This document shows, one piece after another, positions 23,606 to 32,166 of a DNA stretch of 64,000 nt (positions are counted from its first letter, which is position 1; the number at the start of each line of letters is the position of its first letter). Source of the stretch: Castellaniella denitrificans (lineage in GTDB: Bacteria > Pseudomonadota > Gammaproteobacteria > Burkholderiales > Burkholderiaceae_B). The translations under genes and the position numbers were made by a program. The DNA lies in assembly GCF_042653765.1 (NCBI RefSeq), contig NZ_JBHSEZ010000029.1:248001-312000 (forward strand), given 5' to 3'. The notes under the pieces are model-generated. The model searched no databases. It was not told where the DNA came from and saw only the letters and a list, made by a program, of their open reading frames with translations.

Positions 23606-23626
23606 GTCTTATATCTTATATAAGAC
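23606..23626. promoter_or_regulatory. GntR-type operator between mdh and gntR
   Basis: The 21 bases read GTCTTAT, A, TCTTATATAAGAC and differ at one position from the site in front of acnB. It is centred about 100 bp from both the mdh and gntR start codons, so one site could control mdh and provide autoregulation. AT-rich sequence here contrasts sharply with the flanking genes. Confidence 0.75.
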
Positions 23627-23714
23627 AGAAGAGTATTAGACATCCAGCCCCGGAAGTGCGAAAATGCGTCGTTTCATTCCGTAGCATGGCCGCATCGCTG
23701 CATTCCTGACCGAC

Positions 23715-24485
23715 ATGTCCGAATCCCCCCCGATCGATCGCCCGCAGACGCCGAGCCGCGCGCCCCACAGCGCCGCGTTCAGCCCTCTGTACCAGCAGAT
23801 CAAGGGCCTGATCCTGCAGGGCCTGGACCGGGGCGAATGGAAGCCCGGCGAATCGATCCCCAGCGAACTCGAACTGGCCGCCCGCTTCCAGGTCAGCCAG
23901 GGCACCGTGCGCAAGGCTATCGACGAGCTGGCCGCCGACAACCTGCTGATCCGCCGCCAGGGCAAGGGCACCTTCGTGGCCACGCACAACGAGGCCAAGG
24001 TGCGCTACCGCTTCCTGCGCCTGGCGCCCGACGACGGCCGCACCGGCGTGTCCAGCAGCCAGATCCTGGACTGCCGCCGCGCCAAGGCCTCGGCGGAAAT
24101 CGCCGCCGCCCTGGACCTGCGCGCCGGGGACGCGGTCGTGAACATGCGCCGCGCGCTGTCCTTCGACGACGTGCCCACCATCCTGGACGACATCTGGCTG
24201 CCGGGCAGCGTCTTCAAGGGCCTGACCCTGGAATCGCTGCTGCGCTACCGGGGGCCGGTGTACGCCCTGTTCGAGACCGAATTCGGCGTCAGCATGGTGC
24301 GCGCCGAGGAAAAGATCCGCGCCGTGGCCGCGACCGACGTCCAGGCCGAACTGCTGCGGATCCAGCCCGGCAGCCCGCTGCTGCAGGTCGAGCGCATCGC
24401 CTACACCTACGGCGACCGCCCCATGGAATTGCGCCGCGGCCATTACGTCACGGAGCGCTACCATTACCGCAACAGTTTGAATTGA
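23715..24485 (+). CDS. GntR-family (HutC/UTRA) regulator, probable TCA-cycle regulator
   Basis: Transcription factor of 256 residues. A winged helix of the GntR type occupies about residues 25-92 (LYQQIKGLILQGLDRGEW, SIPSELELAARFQVSQGTVR, QGKGTFVATH), followed by a UTRA ligand-binding domain (YRFLRLAP to HYVTERYHY). It sits between divergent mdh and codirectional sdhCDAB. A shared 21-bp operator before acnB and beside this gene suggests it controls TCA-cycle genes. The ligand is unknown; UTRA domains of the HutC class usually bind small metabolites. No copy of the operator was found just before sdhC, odhA or gltA. Confidence 0.88.
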   Translation: MSESPPIDRPQTPSRAPHSAAFSPLYQQIKGLILQGLDRGEWKPGESIPSELELAARFQVSQGTVRKAIDELAADNLLIRRQGKGTFVATHNEAKVRYRFLRLAPDDGRTGVSSSQILDCRRAKASAEIAAALDLRAGDAVVNMRRALSFDDVPTILDDIWLPGSVFKGLTLESLLRYRGPVYALFETEFGVSMVRAEEKIRAVAATDVQAELLRIQPGSPLLQVERIAYTYGDRPMELRRGHYVTERYHYRNSLN

Positions 24486-24551
24486 CTCGCGGATGGGCGA
24501 AAATGCCGAGTGAGTCCCGAATTTCTTCCATTTTCCAACTACGAGGCCATC

Positions 24552-24965
24552 ATGTCTGAATCAGCCACAAAGCCGCGCCCGCAGTTCCGTAACCTGGGGT
24601 TGAGCGACCTCATGAGTTACCGGCTGCCCCCGGCTGCCAAAGCATCCATCCTGCACCGGGTCAGCGGCGCGCTGCTTTTTCTGGCGCTGCCGCTGGTGAT
24701 CGTGCCGCTGTTCGCGCAGAGCGTCCAGTCGCCCGAGACCTTCGCCGCCATGAAGGAATGGGTGGCGAATCCCGTCTGTAAGATCGTGCTGCTGGTCCTG
24801 ATGTGGGGCTACTTCCACCATTTCTGCGCGGGCATCCGCTACCTGACGCTGGACCTGCACGTCGGCAATGCGCGCGAGCCTTCGCAGCGCTCCGGCGCCC
24901 TGGTGATCGGCGTGGCCCTGGCACTGACCGTGGTCTTCGGTCTCAAACTCTTTGGAGCATGGTAA
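24552..24965 (+). CDS. sdhC: Succinate dehydrogenase cytochrome b556 subunit
   Basis: Membrane anchor of succinate:quinone oxidoreductase (complex II), 137 residues, three hydrophobic helices. Family signs: ILHRVSGALLF (the HRxSG motif near residue 34) and WGYFHHFCAGIRYLTLDLH with the haem-ligand His region. The start is the ATG at 24552, because the upstream ATG at 24510 adds residues outside the family. It is first of the sdhCDAB-sdhE operon, with the stop codon overlapping the sdhD start. Confidence 0.94.
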   Translation: MSESATKPRPQFRNLGLSDLMSYRLPPAAKASILHRVSGALLFLALPLVIVPLFAQSVQSPETFAAMKEWVANPVCKIVLLVLMWGYFHHFCAGIRYLTLDLHVGNAREPSQRSGALVIGVALALTVVFGLKLFGAW

Positions 24966-25345
24966 TGGCTCAAGAACGCATCGGTCGCAAGCGCCTGGTC
25001 GTGGGCGCGCACTACGGCACCCGCGATTTCATCGTCCAGCGCGCCACCGCCGTCATCATGGCGGTCTACACCCTGGTCCTGGTCCTGTACGCCGTCCTGG
25101 TCCCCAGCCTGGATTTCGAATCCTGGCGCGCCTTCTTCGCCTTCACCGTCGGCACGCTGCCGGTCGGGAAGCTGCTGGCCACGCTGGCCTTCCTGTCGCT
25201 CGCCTGGCACGCCTGGGTCGGCGTGCGCGACATCTGGATGGATTACGCCCATTCCGACGGCCTGCGCCTGTTCCTGCAGGTCCTGACCATTCTGTGGCTG
25301 GTGGCCGCGGTGGTCTTCTTCGGTCAAATTCTCTGGAGTCTCTAA
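24965..25345 (+). CDS. sdhD: Succinate dehydrogenase hydrophobic anchor subunit
   Basis: Second membrane anchor of complex II, 126 residues with three helices. Recognised from RKRLVVGAHYGTRDFIVQR, then AVIMAVYTLVLVLYAV and SLAWHAWVGVRDIWMDYAH, which holds the quinone/haem-side Asp and Tyr residues. TAATG overlap with sdhC couples translation. An alternative ATG two codons upstream exists but the overlap start is the conventional one. Confidence 0.93.
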   Translation: MAQERIGRKRLVVGAHYGTRDFIVQRATAVIMAVYTLVLVLYAVLVPSLDFESWRAFFAFTVGTLPVGKLLATLAFLSLAWHAWVGVRDIWMDYAHSDGLRLFLQVLTILWLVAAVVFFGQILWSL

Positions 25346-25346
25346 C

Positions 25347-27122
25347 GTGGCTGCTGTCAAGAAATCCCTTCCGCGCCGCCAGTTCGATGTGGTGGTCGTC
25401 GGTGCCGGCGGAGCCGGCCTGCGCTGTTCGCTGCAGCTGGCCCAGGCCGGCCTGTCCGTGGCCGTGCTCTCCAAGGTCTTCCCCACGCGCTCGCACACCG
25501 TGGCCGCCCAGGGCGGCGTCAGCGCCTCGCTGGGCAACATGAGCGAGGACCACTGGCAATGGCACATGTACGACACCGTCAAGGGCTCCGACTGGCTCGG
25601 CGACCAGGACGCGATCGAATTCATGGTCCGCGAGGCGCCCAATGCCGTGTACGAGCTCGAGCACTTCGGCATGCCCTTCGACCGCAATCCCGACGGCACC
25701 ATCTACCAGCGCCCGTTCGGCGGCCACACGTCCCACTTCGGTGAAAAGCCCGTCCAGCGCGCCTGTGCCGCGGCCGACCGCACCGGTCACGCGATGCTGC
25801 ACACGCTCTACCAGCGCAACGTCGCCGCCCGCACGCAGTTCTTCGTCGAATGGATGGCGCTCGACCTGCTGCGCAACAACGCCGGCGACGTGCTGGGCGT
25901 GACCGCGATGGAAATGGAAACCGGCGAGATCTTCGTCCTGGAAGCCAAGCACACCGTGCTGGCCACCGGCGGCGCCGGCCGGATCTGGGCCGCCACCACC
26001 AACGCCTTCATCAACACCGGCGACGGCCTGGGCATGGCCGCGCGCGCGGGCATCCCGCTGCAGGACATGGAATTCTGGCAGTTCCACCCCACCGGCGTGG
26101 CCGGCGCGGGCGTGCTGATCACCGAAGGCGTGCGCGGCGAGGGCGGCTTCCTGCTGAACAAGGACGGCGAGCGCTTCATGGAACGCTACGCGCCCCAGCT
26201 CAAGGACCTGGCTCCGCGCGACTTCGTGTCGCGCTCGATGGACCAGGAAATCAAAGAAGGCCGCGGCTGCGGCGACGGCAGCTACGTGCTGCTGAAGCTC
26301 GACCACCTGGGCGCGGAAACCATCACCAAGCGCCTGCCCTCGATCCGCGAGATCGCCATCAAGTTCGCCAACATCGACCCGATCAAGGACCCGATCCCCG
26401 TCGTGCCGACGATCCACTACCAGATGGGCGGCATCCCGGCCAACTACCACGGCCAGGTCGTCACCCGCGTCAACGGCCAGGAAAAGATCGTCAACGGCCT
26501 GTACGCGATCGGCGAGTGCGCGGCGACCTCGGTGCACGGCGCCAACCGCCTGGGCACCAATTCCCTGCTGGACCTGATCGTGTTCGGCCGCTCGGCGGGC
26601 AACTTCATCGTGTCCCAGCACCCGGAACGCGAGCACAGCCACCAGCCGCTGCCGGACACCGACATCGATGCCTCGCTGGACCGCGTCAACCGCCTGGAAA
26701 CCCGCACCTCGGGCGAAAAGGCCCAGGACGTGGCCAACAAGATCCGCGTGGCCATGCAGGCCCATTGCGGCGTGTTCCGCAAGCTCGACCTGCTCAAGGA
26801 AGGCGCGGAAGTCATCGCCGGCCTGGTGCCCGAAGTCCAGGACATCTATTTCTCGGACAAGTCCAAGGTCTTCAACACCGCCCGCATCGAGGCCCTGGAA
26901 GTCGCCAACATGATCGAGGTCGCCCGCGCCACCACGAAGTCGGCGGCCCACCGCCTGGAATCGCGCGGCGCCCATGCGCTCGAGGAATACCCGGAACGCG
27001 ACGACGTGAACTGGCTCAAGCACACCCTGTGGTTCGCCGAGGACGACCGCCTCGAATACACCCCGGTGCGCATGCAGCCCCTGACCGTGGACAGCATCCC
27101 GCCCAAGCCGCGCACCTTCTAA
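25347..27122 (+). CDS. sdhA: Succinate dehydrogenase flavoprotein subunit
   Basis: Catalytic FAD subunit of complex II, 591 residues, oxidising succinate to fumarate. Dinucleotide-binding VVVGAGGAGLRCSLQLA near residue 16; covalent-FAD histidine in RSHTVAAQGG (about 50-59); HPTGVAGAGVLITEGVRGEGG and the active-site RSMDQEI; substrate-binding HGANRLGTNSLLDLIVFG. Starts with GTG 1 nt after the sdhD stop codon, preceded by a GGAG ribosome site inside sdhD. Confidence 0.97.
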   Translation: MAAVKKSLPRRQFDVVVVGAGGAGLRCSLQLAQAGLSVAVLSKVFPTRSHTVAAQGGVSASLGNMSEDHWQWHMYDTVKGSDWLGDQDAIEFMVREAPNAVYELEHFGMPFDRNPDGTIYQRPFGGHTSHFGEKPVQRACAAADRTGHAMLHTLYQRNVAARTQFFVEWMALDLLRNNAGDVLGVTAMEMETGEIFVLEAKHTVLATGGAGRIWAATTNAFINTGDGLGMAARAGIPLQDMEFWQFHPTGVAGAGVLITEGVRGEGGFLLNKDGERFMERYAPQLKDLAPRDFVSRSMDQEIKEGRGCGDGSYVLLKLDHLGAETITKRLPSIREIAIKFANIDPIKDPIPVVPTIHYQMGGIPANYHGQVVTRVNGQEKIVNGLYAIGECAATSVHGANRLGTNSLLDLIVFGRSAGNFIVSQHPEREHSHQPLPDTDIDASLDRVNRLETRTSGEKAQDVANKIRVAMQAHCGVFRKLDLLKEGAEVIAGLVPEVQDIYFSDKSKVFNTARIEALEVANMIEVARATTKSAAHRLESRGAHALEEYPERDDVNWLKHTLWFAEDDRLEYTPVRMQPLTVDSIPPKPRTF

Positions 27123-27135
27123 TCTGGATATCGTC

Positions 27136-27852
27136 ATGAGTCAAAAACGCATCGTGAAATTCGAGATCTACCGCTACGATCCGGACAAGGACGAACGGCC
27201 GTACATGCAGAAATTCGAGGTCGAGCTGCAGCCGACCGACAAGATGCTGCTGGACGCGATCCTGCGCATCAAGAACGAGCTCGACGACAGCCTGGCCCTG
27301 CGCCGGTCCTGCCGCGAGGGCGTGTGCGGGTCCGACGCCATGAACATCAACGGCAAGAACGGCCTGGCCTGCACGACCAACCTGCTGACGCTGAAGGAGC
27401 CCATCGTCCTCAAGCCGCTGCCCGGCCTGCCCGTGGTGCGCGACCTGATCGTGGACATGACCTTCTTCTTCGACCAGTACCATTCGATCAAGCCCTTCCT
27501 CATCAACGACACGCCGCCCCCCGAAAAGGAACGCTTGCAGTCGCCCGAGGAACGCGAGGAACTCAACGGCCTGTACGAATGCATCCTGTGCGGCTCCTGC
27601 TCGACCGCCTGTCCGTCCTTCTGGTGGAATCCGGACAAGTTCGTCGGCCCGGCCGGCCTGCTGCAGGCCTACCGCTTCATCGCCGATTCGCGCGACGAGG
27701 CCACCGGCGAACGCCTGGACAACCTGGAAGATCCCTACCGCCTGTTCCGCTGCCACACGATCATGAACTGCACGGACGTCTGCCCCAAGGGGCTGAATCC
27801 GTCGGCCGCGATCGGCAAAATCAAGGAAATGCTCGTGCGCCGCACGGTCTGA
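27136..27852 (+). CDS. sdhB: Succinate dehydrogenase iron-sulfur subunit
   Basis: Iron-sulfur subunit of complex II, 238 residues. The 2Fe-2S plant-type ferredoxin cysteines are in SCREGVCGSDAM and GLACTTN; the 4Fe-4S and 3Fe-4S ligands are in CILCGSCSTACPSFWW and CHTIMNCTDVCPKGLNP. It transfers electrons from the FAD of SdhA to quinone. It lies 13 bp after sdhA and 9 bp before sdhE. Confidence 0.97.
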   Translation: MSQKRIVKFEIYRYDPDKDERPYMQKFEVELQPTDKMLLDAILRIKNELDDSLALRRSCREGVCGSDAMNINGKNGLACTTNLLTLKEPIVLKPLPGLPVVRDLIVDMTFFFDQYHSIKPFLINDTPPPEKERLQSPEEREELNGLYECILCGSCSTACPSFWWNPDKFVGPAGLLQAYRFIADSRDEATGERLDNLEDPYRLFRCHTIMNCTDVCPKGLNPSAAIGKIKEMLVRRTV

Positions 27853-27861
27853 GGCCAGGAC

Positions 27862-28125
27862 ATGTCCGGCGACCTGTCCGTCCTGGATCGCGCCCGCCTG
27901 CGGTGGCGGGCGCGGCGCGGCCTGCTCGAAAACGATCTCATCATCACGCGCTTCCTGGATGCCCATGAAGCGCGGCTGACCGAGACCGACGTGCGGGCCT
28001 TGACGCAACTTTTCGAAATGGGCGACAACGAATTGCTCGATGTCCTGCTGGGCCGCACGGACCTGTCGGGTCCCTACGACGACCCCGACATCCGCCGGCT
28101 CGTCGAGCAGATGAAAGCGCTGTAA
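27862..28125 (+). CDS. sdhE: Succinate dehydrogenase assembly factor SdhE
   Basis: Small helical protein (87 residues, YgfY/SDHAF2 family) that promotes covalent attachment of FAD to SdhA. The signature RRGLLENDLIITRFLD corresponds to the conserved RGxxE motif that contacts SdhA. Helical bundle continues with LTQLFEMGDNELLDVLLG. Position directly after sdhB in the same operon supports the call. Confidence 0.92.
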   Translation: MSGDLSVLDRARLRWRARRGLLENDLIITRFLDAHEARLTETDVRALTQLFEMGDNELLDVLLGRTDLSGPYDDPDIRRLVEQMKAL

Positions 28126-28146
28126 CTTAAAGGAAGGAAGATTCAC

Positions 28147-29442
28147 ATGCAGCTATCCGATAAAAAAGCCACGCTATCGTTCTCCGACGGCAGCCCCTCG
28201 GTCGAGTTCCCCGTCTACCAGGGCACGGTGGGCCCGGACGTGATCGACATCCGCAAGCTCTACGGCCAGACCGGGATGTTCACCTACGACCCCGGCTTCA
28301 TGGCGACGGCTTCCTGCGAATCCGCCATCACCTACATCGACGGCGACAAGGGCCAGCTGCTGTACCGCGGCTACCCGATCGACCAGCTGGCGACGAACTG
28401 CGACTTCCTGTCGATCTGCTACCTGATCATGAACGGCGAACTGCCCAGCGACCAGCAGAAGCAGGAATTCGACAGCCTGGTCACGCACCACACCCTGGTG
28501 CACGAGCAGATGCACACCTTCCTGCAGGGCTTCCGCCGCGACGCGCACCCGATGGCGGTGCTGACGGGCCTGGTGGGCGCGCTGTCGGCCTTCTACCACG
28601 ACTCCACCGACATCACCAACCCGCGCCACCGCGAAGTCTCCGCGGTCCGCCTGATCGCCAAGATGCCGACCCTGGTCGCCATGGCGTACAAGCATTCCCT
28701 GGGCCAGCCCTTCATCTACCCGAAGAACGACCTGTCCTACACGGGCAACTTCCTGCGCATGATGTTCGCCACGCCCTGCGACGACTACCAGGTCAACGAC
28801 GTGGTGGAACGCGCGCTGGACCGCATCTTCATCCTGCACGCCGACCACGAGCAGAACGCCTCCACCTCCACCGTGCGCCTGTGCGGTTCCTCGGGCACCA
28901 ACCCGTTCGCCGCCATCGCGGCCGGCGTGGCCTGCCTGTGGGGCCCGGCGCACGGCGGCGCCAACGAAGCCTGCCTGAACATGCTGGAAAGCATCCAGGC
29001 CCAGGGCGGCGTGTCCAAGGTCGGCGAGTTCATGGAGAAGGTCAAGGACAAGAACTCCGGCGTGCGCCTGATGGGCTTCGGCCACCGGGTCTACAAGAAC
29101 TACGACCCGCGCGCCAAGCTGATGCAGGAAACCTGCCGCGAAGTCCTCGACGCCCTGGGCCTGCACAACGACCCGCTGTTCAAGCTCGCGATGGAACTGG
29201 AACGCATCGCCCTGGAAGACCCGTACTTCGTGGAACGCAAGCTCTACCCGAACGTGGACTTCTACTCGGGCATCGTGCAGCGCGCCATCGGCATCCCGAC
29301 CTCGCTGTTCACGGCGATCTTCGCCCTGGCCCGCACGGTGGGCTGGATCGCCCAGTGGAACGAGATGCTGTCCGATCCCAACTACAAGATCGGCCGTCCG
29401 CGCCAGCTGTACACCGGCGCCGCGGTGCGCGACGTGAAGTAA
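28147..29442 (+). CDS. gltA: Citrate synthase (type I, hexameric)
   Basis: Condenses acetyl-CoA and oxaloacetate to citrate. The 431 residues and the N-terminal beta domain (MQLSDKKATLSFSDG) are those of the NADH-sensitive type I enzyme of Gram-negative bacteria. Catalytic residues: His in GPAHGGANEACL, His in MGFGHRVYKNYDPR, and Asp in PNVDFYSG. AGGAAGG precedes the ATG. It lies 21 bp behind sdhE, so it is probably transcribed with sdhCDAB, and is followed by a strong terminator. Confidence 0.97.
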   Translation: MQLSDKKATLSFSDGSPSVEFPVYQGTVGPDVIDIRKLYGQTGMFTYDPGFMATASCESAITYIDGDKGQLLYRGYPIDQLATNCDFLSICYLIMNGELPSDQQKQEFDSLVTHHTLVHEQMHTFLQGFRRDAHPMAVLTGLVGALSAFYHDSTDITNPRHREVSAVRLIAKMPTLVAMAYKHSLGQPFIYPKNDLSYTGNFLRMMFATPCDDYQVNDVVERALDRIFILHADHEQNASTSTVRLCGSSGTNPFAAIAAGVACLWGPAHGGANEACLNMLESIQAQGGVSKVGEFMEKVKDKNSGVRLMGFGHRVYKNYDPRAKLMQETCREVLDALGLHNDPLFKLAMELERIALEDPYFVERKLYPNVDFYSGIVQRAIGIPTSLFTAIFALARTVGWIAQWNEMLSDPNYKIGRPRQLYTGAAVRDVK

Positions 29443-29460
29443 TCCTTCCGTCTCGCCGCA

Positions 29461-29496
29461 GCAAGAAAAACGGGCCTCGCGGCCCGTTTTTCTTGC
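29461..29496. terminator. Bidirectional terminator between gltA and maeB
   Basis: GCAAGAAAAACGGGCC, TCGC, GGCCCGTTTTTCTTGC: a 16-bp perfect hairpin with T runs in both directions. It ends the sdh-gltA transcript 18 bp after gltA and serves the converging malic enzyme gene from the other side. Confidence 0.92.
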
Positions 29497-29547
29497 CAGG
29501 CCGTCTTGCCGGGCGCATCGCGTCCGGCAAGGCGGCGCGTCGGCGGC

Positions 29548-31842
29548 TTACGCCGCCTGGCCCGCCTCCTGCTGGGCGTCCACCACGGCCAGGGCCGTCA
29601 TGTTGACGATCCGGCGCACCGTGGAGCTGGTGGTCAGGATGTGCACCGGGCGCGCGGCGCCCAGCAGCACCGGACCCATGGCCACGCCGTGGCTGCCGGT
29701 CATCTTCAGCATGTTGTAGGTGATGTTGCCGGCGTCCAGGTTGGGCATGATCAGCAGGTTGGCCGGCCCCGTCAGCGTCGTGTCGGGGTAGGCCTTGACG
29801 CGGATGGTCTCGGACAGGGCCGAGTCCGCGTGCATCTCGCCGTCGACCTCCAGTTCGGGCGCGCGCTGCGCGATCAGGCGCCGCGCCTCGGCCATCTTGC
29901 GGGAGGACGCCGAGGGGCGGCTGCCGAAGTTGGAGTGCGAGAGCAGGGCGACCTTGGGCACGATGCCGAAGCGGCGGACTTCCTCGGCGGCCTGGATCGT
30001 CATGTCGGCGACCTGCTCGGCGGTGGGATCCTCGTTGACGTGCGTGTCGCAGATGAACAGGGTCTGGGTCGGCAGCATCAGCACGTTCATGGCCGCGTAG
30101 GTGCGGGCCGTGGGCTTCAGGCCGATGATCTCCTCGACGTACTTCAGCTGGTTGTCGAAGCGGCTGGCCACCCCGCAGAGCATGGCGTCGGCGTCGCCGC
30201 GCTGCAGCAGCATCACCCCGATCAGGGAGTTGTGCTTGCGCACCATCGCCTTGGCGATGTCGGGCGTGACGCCGTCGCGGCCGCGCAGCTTGTAGTAGGC
30301 GTTCCAGGTCTCGTTGAAGCGCGAGTCGTCCTCGGGATTCACGAGCTCCACGTTCTCGCCGGGCACCAGGCGCAGGCCGAACTTCTGGATGCGCATGTCG
30401 ATGACGGCCGGGCGGCCGATCAGGATCGGCTGCGCGAAGCCTTCGTCCAGCACCGTCTGGGCGGCGCGCAGGACGCGCTCGTCCTCGCCGTCGGCGTAGA
30501 TCACGCGCTTGGGCGCGGACTTGGCCTGGCGGAACAGCGGGCGCATCAGCTGGCCCGAGTGGTAGACGATGCTCATCAGGGACTGGCGGTAGGCGTCCAT
30601 GTCCTCGATGGGGCGGCGGGCCACGCCGGAATCCGCGGCCGCCTGGGCGATGGCCGGGGCGATCTTGACGATCAGGCGCGGGTCGAAGGGCTTGGGAATG
30701 ATGTATTCCGGGCCGAAGGACAGGTCCTGGTCGGCGTAGGCGCCGGCGACCTCGGCGCTGCTCTCGGCCTGGGCCAGTTCGGCGATGGCCTTGACGCAGG
30801 CGAGCTTCATCTCTTCATTGATGACGGTGGCGCCGCAGTCCATCGCGCCGCGGAAGATGAAGGGGAAGCACAGCACGTTGTTGACCTGGTTCGGATAGTC
30901 CGAACGGCCGGTGGCGATGATGCAGTCGGGCCGGGCGGCCTTGGCGTCCTCGGGGCGGATCTCGGGATCGGGATTGGCCAGGGCCAGGATCAGCGGGCGG
31001 TCGGCCATGGAGCGCACCATGTCCTGGGTCAGCACGCCGGGGGCCGAGCAGCCCAGGAACACGTCGGCGCCCTTGCAGACGTCGGACAGGGTGCGGGCGT
31101 CGGTCTTCTGGGCGTAGCGGGCCTTGTTGGCCTCCATCTTCTCGTCGCGGCCTTCCCAGATCACGCCGCGCGAATCGACCACGTAGACGTTCTGCCGCGA
31201 GACGCCGAGCTTGACCATCAGGTCCAGGCAGGCGATGGCGGCGGCCCCCGCGCCCGAGCACACCAGCTTGACCTGGCCGATGTCCTTGCCCACGACCTTC
31301 AGGCCGTTCAGGACGGCGGCCGAGGAGATGATCGCGGTGCCGTGCTGGTCGTCGTGGAAGACGGGGATCTTCATGCGCTCGCGCAGCTTCTTCTCGATGT
31401 AGAAGCATTCCGGCGCCTTGATGTCCTCCAGGTTGATCCCGCCCAGCGTCGGCTCCAGCGCGGCGATGATGTCGACCAGCTTGTCCGGGTCGTGCTCGTT
31501 CAGCTCGATGTCGAAGACGTCGATGCCGGCGAACTTCTTGAACAGGCAGCCCTTGCCTTCCATGACGGGCTTGGCGGCCAGCGGACCGATGTTGCCCAGG
31601 CCGAGCACGGCCGTGCCGTTGGTGACCACGCCCACCAGGTTGGCGCGCGAGGTGTAGCGGGCCGCGGCCGCCTCGCCCTCGGCGTGGATGGCCATGCTGG
31701 CGGTCGCCACGCCCGGGGAATAGGCCAGGGTCAGGTCGTCCTGGTTGGCCAGGGGCTTGGTCGGCACGACGGAGATCTTGCCGGGGGTGGGAAACTCGTG
31801 GTAATCGAGCGCCAGCTTGGCGCGGTCGTCTTTCAGGTCCAT
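29548..31842 (-). CDS. maeB: NADP-dependent malic enzyme with phosphotransacetylase-like C-terminal domain
   Basis: Large MaeB-type malic enzyme, 764 residues, converting malate to pyruvate with NADPH formation. N-terminal catalytic half: AYSPGVATASMAI with the catalytic Tyr, LGNIGPLAAKPVMEGK, FHDDQHGTAIIS, and the NADP fold VCSGAGAAAIACLDL. The C-terminal half (from about residue 430) is a phosphate acetyltransferase-like domain (YADGEDERVLRAAQ, GVMLLQRGDADAM) that acts as a regulatory acetyl-CoA-binding domain in this family. The start chosen is ATG at 31842 (MDLKDDRAKLAL); an upstream in-frame ATG at 31950 adds 36 unrelated residues. It converges on gltA. Confidence 0.95.
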   Translation of the reverse strand: MDLKDDRAKLALDYHEFPTPGKISVVPTKPLANQDDLTLAYSPGVATASMAIHAEGEAAAARYTSRANLVGVVTNGTAVLGLGNIGPLAAKPVMEGKGCLFKKFAGIDVFDIELNEHDPDKLVDIIAALEPTLGGINLEDIKAPECFYIEKKLRERMKIPVFHDDQHGTAIISSAAVLNGLKVVGKDIGQVKLVCSGAGAAAIACLDLMVKLGVSRQNVYVVDSRGVIWEGRDEKMEANKARYAQKTDARTLSDVCKGADVFLGCSAPGVLTQDMVRSMADRPLILALANPDPEIRPEDAKAARPDCIIATGRSDYPNQVNNVLCFPFIFRGAMDCGATVINEEMKLACVKAIAELAQAESSAEVAGAYADQDLSFGPEYIIPKPFDPRLIVKIAPAIAQAAADSGVARRPIEDMDAYRQSLMSIVYHSGQLMRPLFRQAKSAPKRVIYADGEDERVLRAAQTVLDEGFAQPILIGRPAVIDMRIQKFGLRLVPGENVELVNPEDDSRFNETWNAYYKLRGRDGVTPDIAKAMVRKHNSLIGVMLLQRGDADAMLCGVASRFDNQLKYVEEIIGLKPTARTYAAMNVLMLPTQTLFICDTHVNEDPTAEQVADMTIQAAEEVRRFGIVPKVALLSHSNFGSRPSASSRKMAEARRLIAQRAPELEVDGEMHADSALSETIRVKAYPDTTLTGPANLLIMPNLDAGNITYNMLKMTGSHGVAMGPVLLGAARPVHILTTSSTVRRIVNMTALAVVDAQQEAGQAA

Positions 31843-32000
31843 GGCTGCCTGTGCTCCTGCGAGGTTTTTATATCGTTCGTATCGGTGAGGGAATGATTCG
31901 CCCGGATCGGATTTTCGCCGCCGGGCCGCCCGAGTGTTTGTTAATCCCAACGCCAGCCGGGCGAAAAGCGGCCTGGAACGGGCGTTTTCGGCCGATCAGT

Positions 32001-32029
32001 TTAAACCCGCGCCGCGAGGCGGGTATACT
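32001..32029 (+). promoter_or_regulatory. Candidate odhA/sucA promoter
   Basis: TATACT (32024-32029, 5/6 match to -10) preceded by a 17-bp spacer and TTAAAC (32001-32006, 3/6 match to -35). It would start a leader of about 130 nt in front of odhA. The 324-bp gap between maeB and odhA holds this promoter and the structured leader, but no gene. Confidence 0.5.
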
Positions 32030-32039
32030 TTGCCCTTAA

Positions 32040-32166
32040 TACGGCTTATGCAAGGCGTCGTACCGCTGCCTTCTGCCCCTGCTATCCGCTAATCGGTCTG
32101 GCCGAGTCGCGGAAGGTTTCTCAATCTGCATCGTTCGGGTGAAGCACCCGTCAGGTGAAGCGCACA
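32040..32166 (+). ncRNA. odhA/sucA leader, candidate sucA RNA motif (cis-regulatory)
   Basis: Burkholderiales carry a conserved structured RNA, the sucA motif, in the 5' UTR of sucA, thought to control access to the Shine-Dalgarno sequence. Here the 130-nt leader of the sucA homologue contains a hairpin CGGGTG, AAG, CACCCG (32136-32150) directly before the Shine-Dalgarno AGGTGAAG (32153-32160), and an upstream CTTCTGCCCCTG that could pair partly with CAGGTGAAG. Position, order and the ribosome-site-adjacent hairpin fit the motif. I cannot align it to the family model, so the exact boundaries are approximate. Confidence 0.5.
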
